A stretch of 64,000 nt of DNA. Origin: Clostridium sp. KNHs214. GTDB taxonomy: Bacteria; Bacillota; Clostridia; Clostridiales; Clostridiaceae. The stretch is from contig NZ_JQMW01000004.1 of the NCBI RefSeq assembly GCF_000744935.1, positions 384,795-448,794 on the forward strand, read 5' to 3'. A model generated the notes under the pieces. It did no database searches and was not told the DNA's origin. It was given only the letters and a program-made list of their open reading frames with translations. Positions 24,981-33,480 of the stretch are shown here, in pieces (position 1 is the first letter of the stretch; every line of letters starts with the position of its first letter). The translations under genes were made by a program, and so were the position numbers.

Positions 24981-26126
24981 TTAATCTCTCACTTTTATAT
25001 TTTGTTTGGTTAATCCGCTATATTTTATATCCATATTTACATACACCTTTATATCTGCATTTTGAAAATTTTCATTCCATTTATTCTGAATTTTTCTCCA
25101 TTCTTTAGGTGCATCTTTTCTTATTAAATCTCCAAATCCAACTACATCACTTTTGTATTCTTTTTGAAGCTTTTGTACTAATTTATTTGCATTTTCACCT
25201 ATACATTCCTCTGCTTGTTTCTTAATTTTTTCTCTATTTTTATTAAAAATATAATTCACATCTTCTTCCGCTAATTCAGATATTGCTACATCTATATTTA
25301 TATATGTACTTATGTATATTTTATTATTTTCTGTTTTTACCTTTAACTTTCTATTTGTATTCATAATTTCTAAACTTACATTATCCTTATTATGTAGTTC
25401 TATAGGAATTATAAATATTGGATTTTTCTCTCTTAATATTTGTAGAGTAACCGCCTCCTCTTCATTCAATTTACCTATCATTTTATCCTGCTTAAAAACA
25501 CCTATTTCAGACACCTGAAAATATATTTTATTTTCTTGTTTAGCTGTTTTTACCATAGGAGCAGTGGCATCAATCCCTTTGTTTGACAAATCACTTATAA
25601 ATTTAAAACTCTCTACAGAATTATATTTTCCTATTTTATTAGAATTTTTAATGGTTTCCGCCAATTCATACGATATTATTTCATCTTCTATTTTACCCTT
25701 AGTAAGAATTTCAGACGCAGTATCCATTCCAGATATTAAAATCCACATATCATTTCTTACCTCTACATCTCTATTAATTAAATCTATAGCTGGTACTATT
25801 CCTTCTTCTGCAATTTCTTCACTTACTATAACAACTTTAGCATGAGATAGTTGCAACACTTTTCCTGTATTTTCAATAGCATCTCTAAGTGCTGAATGTA
25901 TAGTTTTACCCCGACTTTGAACTATATCGGATTTTATAGCATTACTACCAATAGATGCTTCCATTATTTCTAAGGTTAATATATACTCATCCTTATCCTT
26001 ATCTACTGCAAAACCTGCTACATATTTTACATCGTCCATTTCTGTATAATCCCAGCATCCACAAAAGACTATAGAAAAAGCTACCAACATAAATAAAATA
26101 ATAATTTTACTTATACTATTTTTCAT
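24981..26126 (-). CDS. Spore germination receptor C subunit, Ger(x)C lipoprotein
   Basis: 381 aa. Signal peptide with lipobox VFCGC followed by WDYTEMDDVKYVAGFAVDKD, the standard start of GerC proteins. Later GerC landmarks include QSRGKTIHSALRDAIENTGK (residues ~66-86, shortened) and LSHAKVVIVSEEIAEEG, and the C-terminal domain ends KVYVNMDIKYSGLTKQNIKV. Anchored on the outer face of the spore inner membrane with the A and B subunits. Starts 4 bp after the A-subunit stop codon. Confidence 0.92.
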   Translation of the reverse strand: MKNSISKIIILFMLVAFSIVFCGCWDYTEMDDVKYVAGFAVDKDKDEYILTLEIMEASIGSNAIKSDIVQSRGKTIHSALRDAIENTGKVLQLSHAKVVIVSEEIAEEGIVPAIDLINRDVEVRNDMWILISGMDTASEILTKGKIEDEIISYELAETIKNSNKIGKYNSVESFKFISDLSNKGIDATAPMVKTAKQENKIYFQVSEIGVFKQDKMIGKLNEEEAVTLQILREKNPIFIIPIELHNKDNVSLEIMNTNRKLKVKTENNKIYISTYINIDVAISELAEEDVNYIFNKNREKIKKQAEECIGENANKLVQKLQKEYKSDVVGFGDLIRKDAPKEWRKIQNKWNENFQNADIKVYVNMDIKYSGLTKQNIKVRD

Positions 26127-26130
26127 ATTT

Positions 26131-27024
26131 CTATTCCTTCTCTTTAATATTATTTCTCATTCTTATGAAATCCTTAGATATAAATTTAGTTCTATATTTT
26201 AATAGCCACCAAGGCGCTCTTATGGTTGAATCTACTATAGTATATTTCTCTAAATTTGCTATCTTTAACATATATGGTATACCAAAGCTTTTTATAGACA
26301 TTAAATGAATAAATAAGCCCATACCCACAAATATTACACCATACATACCCAAAAATGAAGCTGCAATTAAAAATATAAATCTTAAAGAAATTATTGCTGC
26401 TTTCATTTCATAAATAATCAGCCCTGATATACCTGTAATACCTACAACAATTACCATAGGTGCACTTACAAATTTAGCATTTACAGCTGCATCACCTAAA
26501 ACTAGAGCTCCTACAATACTAACTGCCCCACCTACATGCTTAGGCAGTCTAGTACCTGCTTCTCTTATTATTTCAAAAGTAACTAACATAACTAGACTTT
26601 CTATCACTGTGGGAAGAGGCACCCCTTCTCTAGCTAAATATATACTTAAAGCCAATTCAGTAGGAATTAATTCCTTATGAAATGTAGTAATTGCGATATA
26701 AATACCTGGTGTAATTATAGTAATAATAAAAGCAATTATCCTTATAATTCTATTTATAGATGCAAATATAAATTGATCATAGTAATCTTCATTTACCTGA
26801 AAATATTCGATAAACAAAAATGGAAGAGTCAATGCAACAGGGGTTCCATCACATAATACCGCTATCCTTCCTTGCAAAAGTTTAGAAGCAACCACATCTG
26901 GTCTTTCGGTATTTCCAATAGTCCTAAAAGGTGATAATGGTGCATCCTCTATACATTCCTGTATAACTGCAGTAGAAAAAACCCCATCTATGTTTATATC
27001 ATCTAGTCTTTTTTCCAGTTCCAT
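26131..27024 (-). pseudogene. Germination receptor A subunit, C-terminal half (after in-frame stop)
   Basis: Open 297-codon segment in the same frame as the upstream half (27106-27813). It contains the GerA membrane domain: SPFRTIGNTERPDVVASKLL, QGRIAVLCDGTPVALTLP, DYYDQFIFASINRIIR, LIPTELALSIYLAREGVPLP, EAGTRLPKHVGGAVSIVGAL and GDAAVNAKFVSAPMVIVVG. The upstream stop TAA lies in a 66-bp insertion carrying a copy of the adjacent 30 bp; without the insertion the gene reads through as one normal-sized GerA protein (about 535 aa). The ATG at 27024 is an internal codon of the intact form and has no good ribosome site. Listed as pseudogene half, but read-through, reinitiation or reversion by repeat recombination is possible. 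Confidence 0.85.
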
Positions 27025-27046
27025 TAAAATTTTATCATTAACTACT

Positions 27047-27142
27047 CCCTCTACATAAGCTATACAAATTTTAGTGATTAGAGCATGAAGTAGTTGGCAT
27101 TTTAGTTATAGACCCTCTACATAAGCTATACAAATTTTAGTG
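27047..27142 (-). repeat. 30-bp direct repeat with 66-bp period inside the germination A gene
   Basis: CCCTCTACATAAGCTATACA and the next ten bases occur at 27047-27076 and again, identical, at 27113-27142. The period is 66 bp (22 codons), so the insertion keeps frame; the 36 bp between the copies contribute the only stop, TAA at 27106-27108 (minus strand). Confidence 0.95.
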
Positions 27143-27813
27143 CTGCTTCTCACTCCCAATTCCTTAAACTTAAACTTTAAATCCGGTGAATTTATTTTTC
27201 TTCTAATTAGAGATAAATTTTTAATTATAGATTCATTAAATCCTTCCCTAGGTCCCTTTACAATAGTTTCAGAAGAAGGCTCCTCTATGGCTCTAGTATC
27301 CCATCCTTTAGTATTGATAATTAAAGCTTTATCATAACCATCTACAAATAATATAGAATCCCCATAAAGTAATTTATGAATTAATTCATCCACACTATTG
27401 GAGCTTTTTACTTCATCTACCATAATAACTTGATCACTTATATGTTGTAATAACCTCTCTCCTACCCTATTAAACTCTTGTTTATTACATTGATTTAAAT
27501 TATATGTTGTAATTGGATATATAATATTTTGATTTATAGTTTGATTTTTTACCATTCCATCTATAAAAACTAGACAAAATTCTATAGAAGAATCTCTATT
27601 TTTAAACTTTCTATAAATTACAGTATCATCATCCTTTAATATAGTACTTTGGAACAAATCTATATTTTTCTGAAGTGATTTACTCAAATTATACTGTTGA
27701 AGTGCGTTTTTTAATGTTTTACTATTTTTATTATTTATTTCTTTGTATTTCTTATTATTTCTATTTTGTTTATTCTTTTTGATTTTATCTAATAGCTTTT
27801 TCACTAAAATCAC
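27106..27813 (-). pseudogene. Germination receptor A subunit, N-terminal half
   Basis: 235 codons up to a TAA at 27106. Basic N-terminus, then the GerA soluble domain with SIEFCLVFIDGMV (about 75-87), LLYGDSILFVDGYDKALIINTK, EPSSETIVKGPREGFNESI, KNLSLIRRKINSPDLKFK and the end TKICIAYVEGL. In an intact gene YVEG continues VVNDKILMELEKR, which is exactly what the second repeat copy provides. Start: GTG at 27804 has the better ribosome site (AAGGAAGTGA); GTG 27813 is the outer option. First gene of the receptor operon. The structured element at 27905-28345 lies directly upstream. Confidence 0.85.
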
Positions 27814-27904
27814 TTCCTTTTGCTATAAAATTCTACTTAGTTTATTATTTGCAAAAAAGCTTAGTATATTCAAAGAATAAAAATATTGTGAAGCAGGTGC
27901 AATA

Positions 27905-28345
27905 AGAAAAATCTGTCTTTAAGTTCACAATAAATATATTTTTTAGACTGTTCGCAATACGCCAAGAAATTCTAATGTTTTCAAATTTCAATACCCTAAA
28001 GCTTTCAAACTCGCTTCTTACGGCGCTCAAACATGAAAGCTTCTTAACGGGTATTGAAATTTGAAAACAAAGAATTTCTAAGGCTAGCTCAATAGTCTAA
28101 GAAAATATATTTATTGTTACCTTAAAGACAGATTTTTCGGTTCATGCATAAGCTATCAGAGGAGGAATATAGCTGACTAAAGGATAATTTTCCTCCGCTT
28201 CGCTATGGAAAATCTTTAATTAGATAAAAAACGTAAAATGAAAAAAGCTAAAATTATTTCATTAAATAAAATAGTTTTAGCTTTTCTCTTTAGCGCTTTA
28301 AAAATCTTTTATTGGCGGCAGCCAGCGTAAATACGTAGGCATAAT
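27905..28345 (+). ncRNA. Candidate structured element, unit L (~440 nt)
   Basis: No plausible gene; instead serial hairpins. A 230-bp palindrome (27905-28138) has an outer stem, conserved internal-loop strands (GACTGTTCGCAATACGCCAA and AAGGCTAGCTCAATAGTC), an inner stem (TGTTTTCAAATTTCAATAC against its inverse) and a conserved apical part (AAAGCTTTCAAACTCGCTTC ... GAAAGCTTCTTAACGG). Next come a GGATAATTTTCC/GGAAAATC hairpin, a hairpin AAGCTAAAAT.../ATAGTTTTAGCTT, and TTGGCGGCAGCCAG. The second copy at 28690-29125, inverted, keeps loops but has different, still complementary stems. Whether it acts as RNA or DNA, and which strand, is not known; orientation given is that in which both units point to the centre. 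No Rfam family recognised. Confidence 0.55.
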
Positions 28346-28689
28346 TAGGATTTATATATAAGAATATATAACTTTAATTTTTGGATAAATAAGAACTTGT
28401 AGATAAGAAGTAATAGCTCTTACCTGGTCTACACTACAAATTTAAGATTTATATAAATCAATGCCTCACGGCAAAATATATTAAGCCTTATTTAGTGCTT
28501 TATAGAGTTTTTTTTGCGTGAAACCTGTTGATTTATAATGAATGATAGGCATATAGGTTAAGAAACATAAATATGTATTATAACAACAAATTTTAACCTC
28601 TAGAACCTAATACTTAGTACTAAATAAAAAACATTTGATGACTAAAGATTTATATTAGTCCCAAAATGATTTAGTGGCAATTCTTAATT
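28346..28689. other. Noncoding spacer between the two inverted structured units
   Basis: About 345 bp of AT-rich DNA without ORF. Contains short words such as CAATGCCTCACGGC and a T8 run near 28509, but no clear inverted match between its halves; it is the centre of the 1.3-kb palindromic block. Confidence 0.4.
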
Positions 28690-29125
28690 TTTAGGGGGAG
28701 TTTATTTAGGCTGGCTATCGCCAATAAAAAATTTTTAAGCCCTTAAAGAAAAGCTATAACTACTCCATTTAATGAAACAGTTATAGCTTTTTGTTATCCC
28801 ATTTATTTAATTAAAGATTTTCCGTAACATAGTGGAGGAAAATCATCCTTTAGTAGGCTTCTCTCTCCAACCATAAACATATTAAACTAAAAATCTGATT
28901 TTAATGTAGTAATAAATGTGTAATTGGGGACTATTGAACTAGCCTTAGAACTTCTTATGTCTCACAGTTAAAGACCCGTTAAGAAGCTTTCATTGTTTGA
29001 GCAATGCAAGAAGCGAGTTTGAAAGCTTTAGGGGCTTTAACTGTGAGACATTTAGAAGTTCTTGGCGTATTGTGAACAGTCCCAAATTACACATTTATTA
29101 CGGAATTAAAATCAGATTTTCTTCA
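28690..29125 (-). ncRNA. Candidate structured element, unit R (~435 nt, inverted copy)
   Basis: Inverse-complement counterpart of 27905-28345. Palindrome 28889-29119 has conserved loops (GACTGTTCACAATACGCCAA; AAAGCTTTCAAACTCGCTTC; AAGGCTAGTTCAATAGTC) but an inner stem ATGTCTCACAGTTAAAG/CTTTAACTGTGAGACAT unrelated in sequence to that of unit L. The hairpin AGCTATAACT/AGTTATAGCT replaces AGCTAAAAT/ATTTTAGCT-type pairing of unit L. Maintained pairing with changed bases supports structure under selection. It begins 25 bp after the stop of the FMN oxidoreductase gene, in the same direction, so read-through could transcribe it. Confidence 0.55.
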
Positions 29126-29150
29126 ATGTATTATGTCTCAATATATTCTT

Positions 29151-30164
29151 TTAGTATATTATCCTATCACTTATTTCCTTTATAGAATTACATCCTGTAA
29201 GTACCATGGCAGACTTCAAATCTTGCTTTAATGAATCAATATATAGCTTAACCCCTTCCCTTTCTCCTCCAAAAGAAGCAGTTACAAAAGGTCTACCTAT
29301 AAGAACAGCGTCTGCTCCTAAGGCTATCATCTTTAGTATGTCAACTCCATTTCTCACTCCACCATCTGCAAGAATAGTTATCTTACCTTTAACTCTCTCA
29401 GCAATTTCTGGAAGTACATCTGCAACTCCTGGGGTTTGATCTAATACTCTTCCACCATGATTAGATACAACTATAGCATCTACCCCTGCTTCTACTGCAA
29501 GTTCCGCTTCATACGGAGTCATTATTCCCTTTAATATAAAAGGAAGTTTAGTACTTTTTACTATTTCTTTTATTTCATCTACAGTCTTTGGCATTACTGG
29601 CTTACCGTGAAGCGCTAAAGTTATAAGTCCACAGGCATCTATATCCATGCCTACAGCAAAAGCTCCAGCTTCTTCTGCCATTTTTATTTTTTCTATAACA
29701 TTTTTATTTTCCCAAGGTTTTATTATGGCAATACCTTGCCCATTAGCTTTTTTTAATTCTTGAAGATTAGTAATTAAAAATGAATCTACAGCAGTATCTC
29801 CCACCATAGGATATATTCCTGCATCTAAACATCCATTTATAACCCAAGATATGTACTGCTCTTCAGTGAATTTTCCTCCCATATTTAAGGTAGTACCTGA
29901 TACTGGTGCTGCAAATACAGGTATATCTAATTTTTTGCCAAATAATTCTGCAGAGGTATTGGGATTCTTTGCACTGTGAATTACTCTCATATTAAGTTTA
30001 TATGAATCCAATGCCTCAATATTAATCTTAAAAGCATCCCCTGTACCTTTGCCTCCCATACCAGGCACTTCTCCTGAACAAGCCTTTCCATTACATACTG
30101 GACACACTCTGCAGCTTCCGTTTAAATTTTCCTTTGCCTTTTTAAGCACTTCTTTATAGTTCAT
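29151..30164 (-). CDS. FMN-dependent alpha-hydroxy-acid oxidising protein
   Basis: ATG 30164 is chosen (ribosome site GGGGAGTG); the longer frame to 30233 overlaps the next gene and lacks a site. 337 aa of the lactate oxidase/glycolate oxidase/IPP isomerase-2-like TIM-barrel group: FAAPVSGTTLNMGG, GIAIIKPW, FILKGIMTPYEAELAVEAG (barrel lysine), VVSNHGGRVLDQTPG (His-Gly-Gly), ILADGGVRNGVDILK and GADAVLIGRPF for FMN phosphate. The N-terminus carries clustered cysteines, CRVCPVCNGKAC, unusual for flavin oxidases but common in clostridial members. Physiological substrate unknown; in an anaerobe it is unlikely to be a true O2-using oxidase. 58 bp after the DUF523 gene. Confidence 0.88.
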   Translation of the reverse strand: MNYKEVLKKAKENLNGSCRVCPVCNGKACSGEVPGMGGKGTGDAFKINIEALDSYKLNMRVIHSAKNPNTSAELFGKKLDIPVFAAPVSGTTLNMGGKFTEEQYISWVINGCLDAGIYPMVGDTAVDSFLITNLQELKKANGQGIAIIKPWENKNVIEKIKMAEEAGAFAVGMDIDACGLITLALHGKPVMPKTVDEIKEIVKSTKLPFILKGIMTPYEAELAVEAGVDAIVVSNHGGRVLDQTPGVADVLPEIAERVKGKITILADGGVRNGVDILKMIALGADAVLIGRPFVTASFGGEREGVKLYIDSLKQDLKSAMVLTGCNSIKEISDRIIY

Positions 30165-30222
30165 ATTTTTCACTCCCCACTTTCTTACAAATAATAAACA
30201 ACTTAACTTTCGCACATAATTT

Positions 30223-30672
30223 TCAATTTTCAATTACTTCTTCTGTAATAACTTCTATTCCATTTTGCAAAAGCAACTCTGTTGTAACTCCATTGCCCTC
30301 TATTTTATTACCTGTGAAAGTTCCATCATATATGAGTCCGCACCCACAGGAAGGACTTTTAGCTTTTAATATAGCCTTTTTAGCTCCCACTGTCTGTGCT
30401 ATTTTTAAGGTTTCATAAGCACCCTTTATAAACTCTTTAGTGGAATCCCCACCCTCTGGATTTATAAGTTTAGCGCTTCCTTCTAATACCCCTTTTCCAG
30501 TGCCGCCTTTTATTTCATGAGGTATTCTAGGTGTTGAAAGTCCACCCAATTGCTCTGGACAAACTGGTATAGCCTTACCTTCTTTAACAAGCTCTAAAAC
30601 CTTCTGGTTTAAATTATTTCCACCACTGTACTTACAGTTTATTCCACAAAGACACGCACTAACAATTATCAT
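30223..30672 (-). CDS. DUF523 family protein
   Basis: 149 aa from ATG 30672 (site GAAGAAGGCG; a TTG at 30690 is ahead of it). Conserved features: VSACLCGINCKYSGGNN (cysteines 7, 9, 13), PVCPEQLGGLSTPRIPHEI, KAKSPSCGCGLIYDGTF. The spaced Cys residues suggest metal or Fe-S binding. Family function is not established. Probably co-transcribed with the FMN oxidoreductase downstream. Confidence 0.88.
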   Translation of the reverse strand: MIIVSACLCGINCKYSGGNNLNQKVLELVKEGKAIPVCPEQLGGLSTPRIPHEIKGGTGKGVLEGSAKLINPEGGDSTKEFIKGAYETLKIAQTVGAKKAILKAKSPSCGCGLIYDGTFTGNKIEGNGVTTELLLQNGIEVITEEVIEN

Positions 30673-30859
30673 AACTTCGCCTTCTTCCAACTATAAAATA
30701 TCAAATATCAAGTACTAAGTAAACTCTCCCACCACTTGCTTACGCTGAAGTGTGGGCTTCTTGGTTAAAAATTCACTTTATCCATAAAAGCTTAAGTCAA
30801 TCCCAAAAAATATTCAAAATACTAATTCCACAGATTTTCTTTAGCCTGCTAAAGAAAAT

Positions 30860-30900
30860 CCTCCTTCCCTAGCACACTAGCACACTATTTGAGGCACACT
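30860..30900. repeat. CTAGCACA short repeats at the mutS2 stop codon
   Basis: CCCTAGCACACTAGCACACTA followed shortly by GGCACACTATTTAAG runs straight into the mutS2 stop at 30899. Read on the minus strand the unit is TAGTGTGCTAG. Similar runs at 3655-3776, 34930-35030 and 61731-61757. Confidence 0.5.
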
Positions 30901-33268
30901 ATTTAAGCTCTACCACCGTAACCCCTGTGCCGCCTTCTCCATAGTTTCCTAATCTATATTTTTTTACATGAGGATGTCTTTTTAACATATCATTTATGGC
31001 ATTTCTAAGCACTCCAGTACCTTTACCGTGTATTATGCTTACCTCTGATAGTCCTGCCACGCAGGCATCATCTAAATATTTATCTGTAGTAAACACAGCT
31101 TCCATTGCATCCATTCCTCTTAAGTCTATGGAAGTAGCCACATTAGCTAATCTTAATTTTGCTTCTCTTTTTTCCTTTGATTTCTTTACCTTCTTTTCTT
31201 CTCTACTTTCTTTTACATATCTTAAATCCTCTAGCTTTACATTGATTTTTAATATGCCTGCTTGCACAAGGACTTCGCCCTTGCTATCTGGTTTTGATAC
31301 TACTATAACCTTTTGATTCAAAGAAGGTACAAATACCTCCTGTCCTTCTTCAACAGTAGTTAATTTTTCACCCTTATCTTCTATAGTATTTTGTATTTTA
31401 TCATCAACAGATTCTAGCTTATCCTTAAGTTTCTTTCTCTCCTCTTCTAATTCTCTTCTTACATCTGAAGAATATCCCCTTCTCTCTAATTCTCTTATAT
31501 TTTTAAGTATAGAATCTGCCTCTTCTTTAGCTTCCTTTACTAATCTTTTAGCCTCTCTCTGAGCTTCTATAAGAGCTTTTTCCCTAGTCTTATCTACTTT
31601 ATATAGTTTTTCTTCATACTTTTCTTTTATTTTAGCCGCCTGCATTTTAAGCACTTCAGTTTCTCTTGCATTCTGCTCTGCCTTTATGCTTTTATCCTGA
31701 AGACTTTGAATTAAATCTTCAAATTGAAGGGAATCCTCAGCTATTTTCTCCTTTGAACTAGTTATTATATAATCAGGTAAGCCCAATCTTCTTGAAATTT
31801 CAAAGGCGTTAGATTTTCCAGGTATACCTATTAAAAGTCTATAAGTCGGTCTTAAAGTCTCTACATTAAATTCCACAGATGCATTTTCCACTCCTGGTGC
31901 TTTTAAAGCATAGCCTTTTAATTCACTATAGTGTGTAGTTGCAACTATTTTACTTCCCCTATTCTTAAGCTCATCAAGTATTGCCACTGCAAGAGCCGCT
32001 CCTTCTGTAGGATCCGTACCTGCTCCAAGTTCATCAAATAGTACAATGGAATTTTCATCTGCCTTATCTATAATGTTCACTATATTAGTCATATGAGATG
32101 AAAATGTAGATAAGCTTTGTTCTATACTTTGTTCATCCCCTATGTCCGCAAAAACCTCTTTAAAAAATCCTATAGTTGAATTATCTTTTACAGGAATCAT
32201 AATTCCACTTAAAGCCATAACTTCTAGTAACCCTACTGTCTTTAATGTAACTGTTTTTCCTCCAGTGTTAGGTCCTGTTATTACTAGCGAAGTGTATTCC
32301 CTTCCTAAATATACATCATTGGGCACAACTATATCCTTACTTATAAGAGGGTGCCTTGCTTGAATTAAATCTATTACTCCCTCCTCACTTACTATAGGAC
32401 TTGTGCAATCATATTCACTAGCAAATTTAGCCTTTGCAAATATAAAATCCAATTCCCATACAATATCACCATTATTTCTTACTGCCACTATAGAATCATA
32501 TATTCTAGAAGACAACATTGCTAAAATTCTTTCAATTTCAGCCTTTTCTTTTAGTCTTAATTCTTTTATTTCGTTATTTAAATGTACAAGACCCATAGGT
32601 TCTATAAATAATGTAGCACCTGAAGAACTTTGATCATGTACAAGTCCTTGCACTTGTCCTTTATGCTCTGCCCTTACTGGAAGTACATATCTATCGCCTC
32701 TAATGGTATATAAGTTATCCTGCAAGTATTGAGAATAGTTTCTCATCATAGAATTAACTTTATCCTTAACAGAAGACTCTTTATCTTTTAAATTTTTTCT
32801 AATGGAATGTAATGCTGAACTAGCTCTATCTGCTATTTCGTCTTCTCCTATTATGGCATTAAATATTTCATCCTCTATATTTTTAAGAGGTATAATTCCT
32901 ATGCATATGTCTTCTATAACTCTGTACCCTTCCTCATCTTCCTTATGGTATATATATTCTTTAAACCTTCTAGCACATCTAAGCATTTGTGCTATTTTTA
33001 GAAGCTGCCCTGGCATTAAAGACGCTCCTTTAGATGCTCTACTTATAGCTTCCCTTACATCATAAACCCCTTCGAAAGGCGGAGCGCCTTTTCTTACAAG
33101 GAGTTGGAAAGCTTCTTTAGTTTCTTCTAAATGTTCTCTAACTTCATACACATTATCATAAGGCTGTAGCTGGTCTATAATAGATTTAGCAGCTGCAGTA
33201 CTTGTAAACTTTTTAACCATATCCTTTATTTTCTGATATTCTAAAACCCTAAGTGATTTCTCATTCAT
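30899..33268 (-). CDS. mutS2: MutS2 family endonuclease/ribosome-rescue ATPase
   Basis: 789 aa, full length. MutS core with ATPase at VITGPNTGGKTVTLKTVGLL (Walker A, about 331-350), DIGDEQSIEQSLSTFSSHM, FDELGAGTDPTEGAALA (Walker B, about 409-425) and TTHYSELKGYAL; long charged coiled coil (about 515-635); C-terminal Smr domain with LDLRGM-like SIDLRGMDAMEA and IIHGKGTGVLR. MutS2 lacks the mismatch-recognition domain; roles reported are control of homologous recombination and, in Bacillus, splitting of collided ribosomes. An IS607-type tnpB lies 160 bp upstream and separates it from the U32 gene. Confidence 0.95.
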   Translation of the reverse strand: MNEKSLRVLEYQKIKDMVKKFTSTAAAKSIIDQLQPYDNVYEVREHLEETKEAFQLLVRKGAPPFEGVYDVREAISRASKGASLMPGQLLKIAQMLRCARRFKEYIYHKEDEEGYRVIEDICIGIIPLKNIEDEIFNAIIGEDEIADRASSALHSIRKNLKDKESSVKDKVNSMMRNYSQYLQDNLYTIRGDRYVLPVRAEHKGQVQGLVHDQSSSGATLFIEPMGLVHLNNEIKELRLKEKAEIERILAMLSSRIYDSIVAVRNNGDIVWELDFIFAKAKFASEYDCTSPIVSEEGVIDLIQARHPLISKDIVVPNDVYLGREYTSLVITGPNTGGKTVTLKTVGLLEVMALSGIMIPVKDNSTIGFFKEVFADIGDEQSIEQSLSTFSSHMTNIVNIIDKADENSIVLFDELGAGTDPTEGAALAVAILDELKNRGSKIVATTHYSELKGYALKAPGVENASVEFNVETLRPTYRLLIGIPGKSNAFEISRRLGLPDYIITSSKEKIAEDSLQFEDLIQSLQDKSIKAEQNARETEVLKMQAAKIKEKYEEKLYKVDKTREKALIEAQREAKRLVKEAKEEADSILKNIRELERRGYSSDVRRELEEERKKLKDKLESVDDKIQNTIEDKGEKLTTVEEGQEVFVPSLNQKVIVVSKPDSKGEVLVQAGILKINVKLEDLRYVKESREEKKVKKSKEKREAKLRLANVATSIDLRGMDAMEAVFTTDKYLDDACVAGLSEVSIIHGKGTGVLRNAINDMLKRHPHVKKYRLGNYGEGGTGVTVVELK

Positions 33269-33289
33269 CTTTCTATCCTGCTACTCAAA

Positions 33290-33480
33290 ATATGGTCAAA
33301 TGTATCCATATTGAGATTCTTACTGCTTCAACGTACTCTGTCTTGCCTAAGCTACTACAGTTTGTATAGCACTCCACAGTCGTTAATTCCCCAAATAGCC
33401 TTGGGTACACATATAAGTGCTTGTTTAATTAAGCTATCTTATATTCTTTAGCATTGGCTAAATTTATTGAAGCATTTAAA
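33290..33480 (-). ncRNA. Probable TnpB guide RNA (omega/reRNA) region and element right end
   Basis: Downstream of the tnpB stop the minus strand has about 135 nt with paired segments: AAGCACT with AGTGCT, and CCCAAggctatTTGGGG, followed by GTTGAAGCAGTAAGAATCTC near 33318. A structured 3' end overlapping the tnpB terminus with a closing GAAGCAG..AATC-like block is the usual form of omega RNAs. The bases beyond (ATACATTTGACC...) would then be the guide from flanking host DNA near mutS2. Boundaries approximate; no expression evidence. Confidence 0.5.

Noticed and set aside
27820..27880. Sigma-G-like promoter before the germination operon (GAATA ... CAAATAATA)
   Set aside because: The -10 part fits the consensus poorly and the spacing is short; not strong enough to annotate.
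27845..28030. ORF of 61 aa containing RSEFESFR, and its relative at 28997-29185 (62 aa)
   Set aside because: Both arise from the conserved loop of the structured elements read on one strand; no ribosome site, and conservation is explained by the DNA/RNA element.
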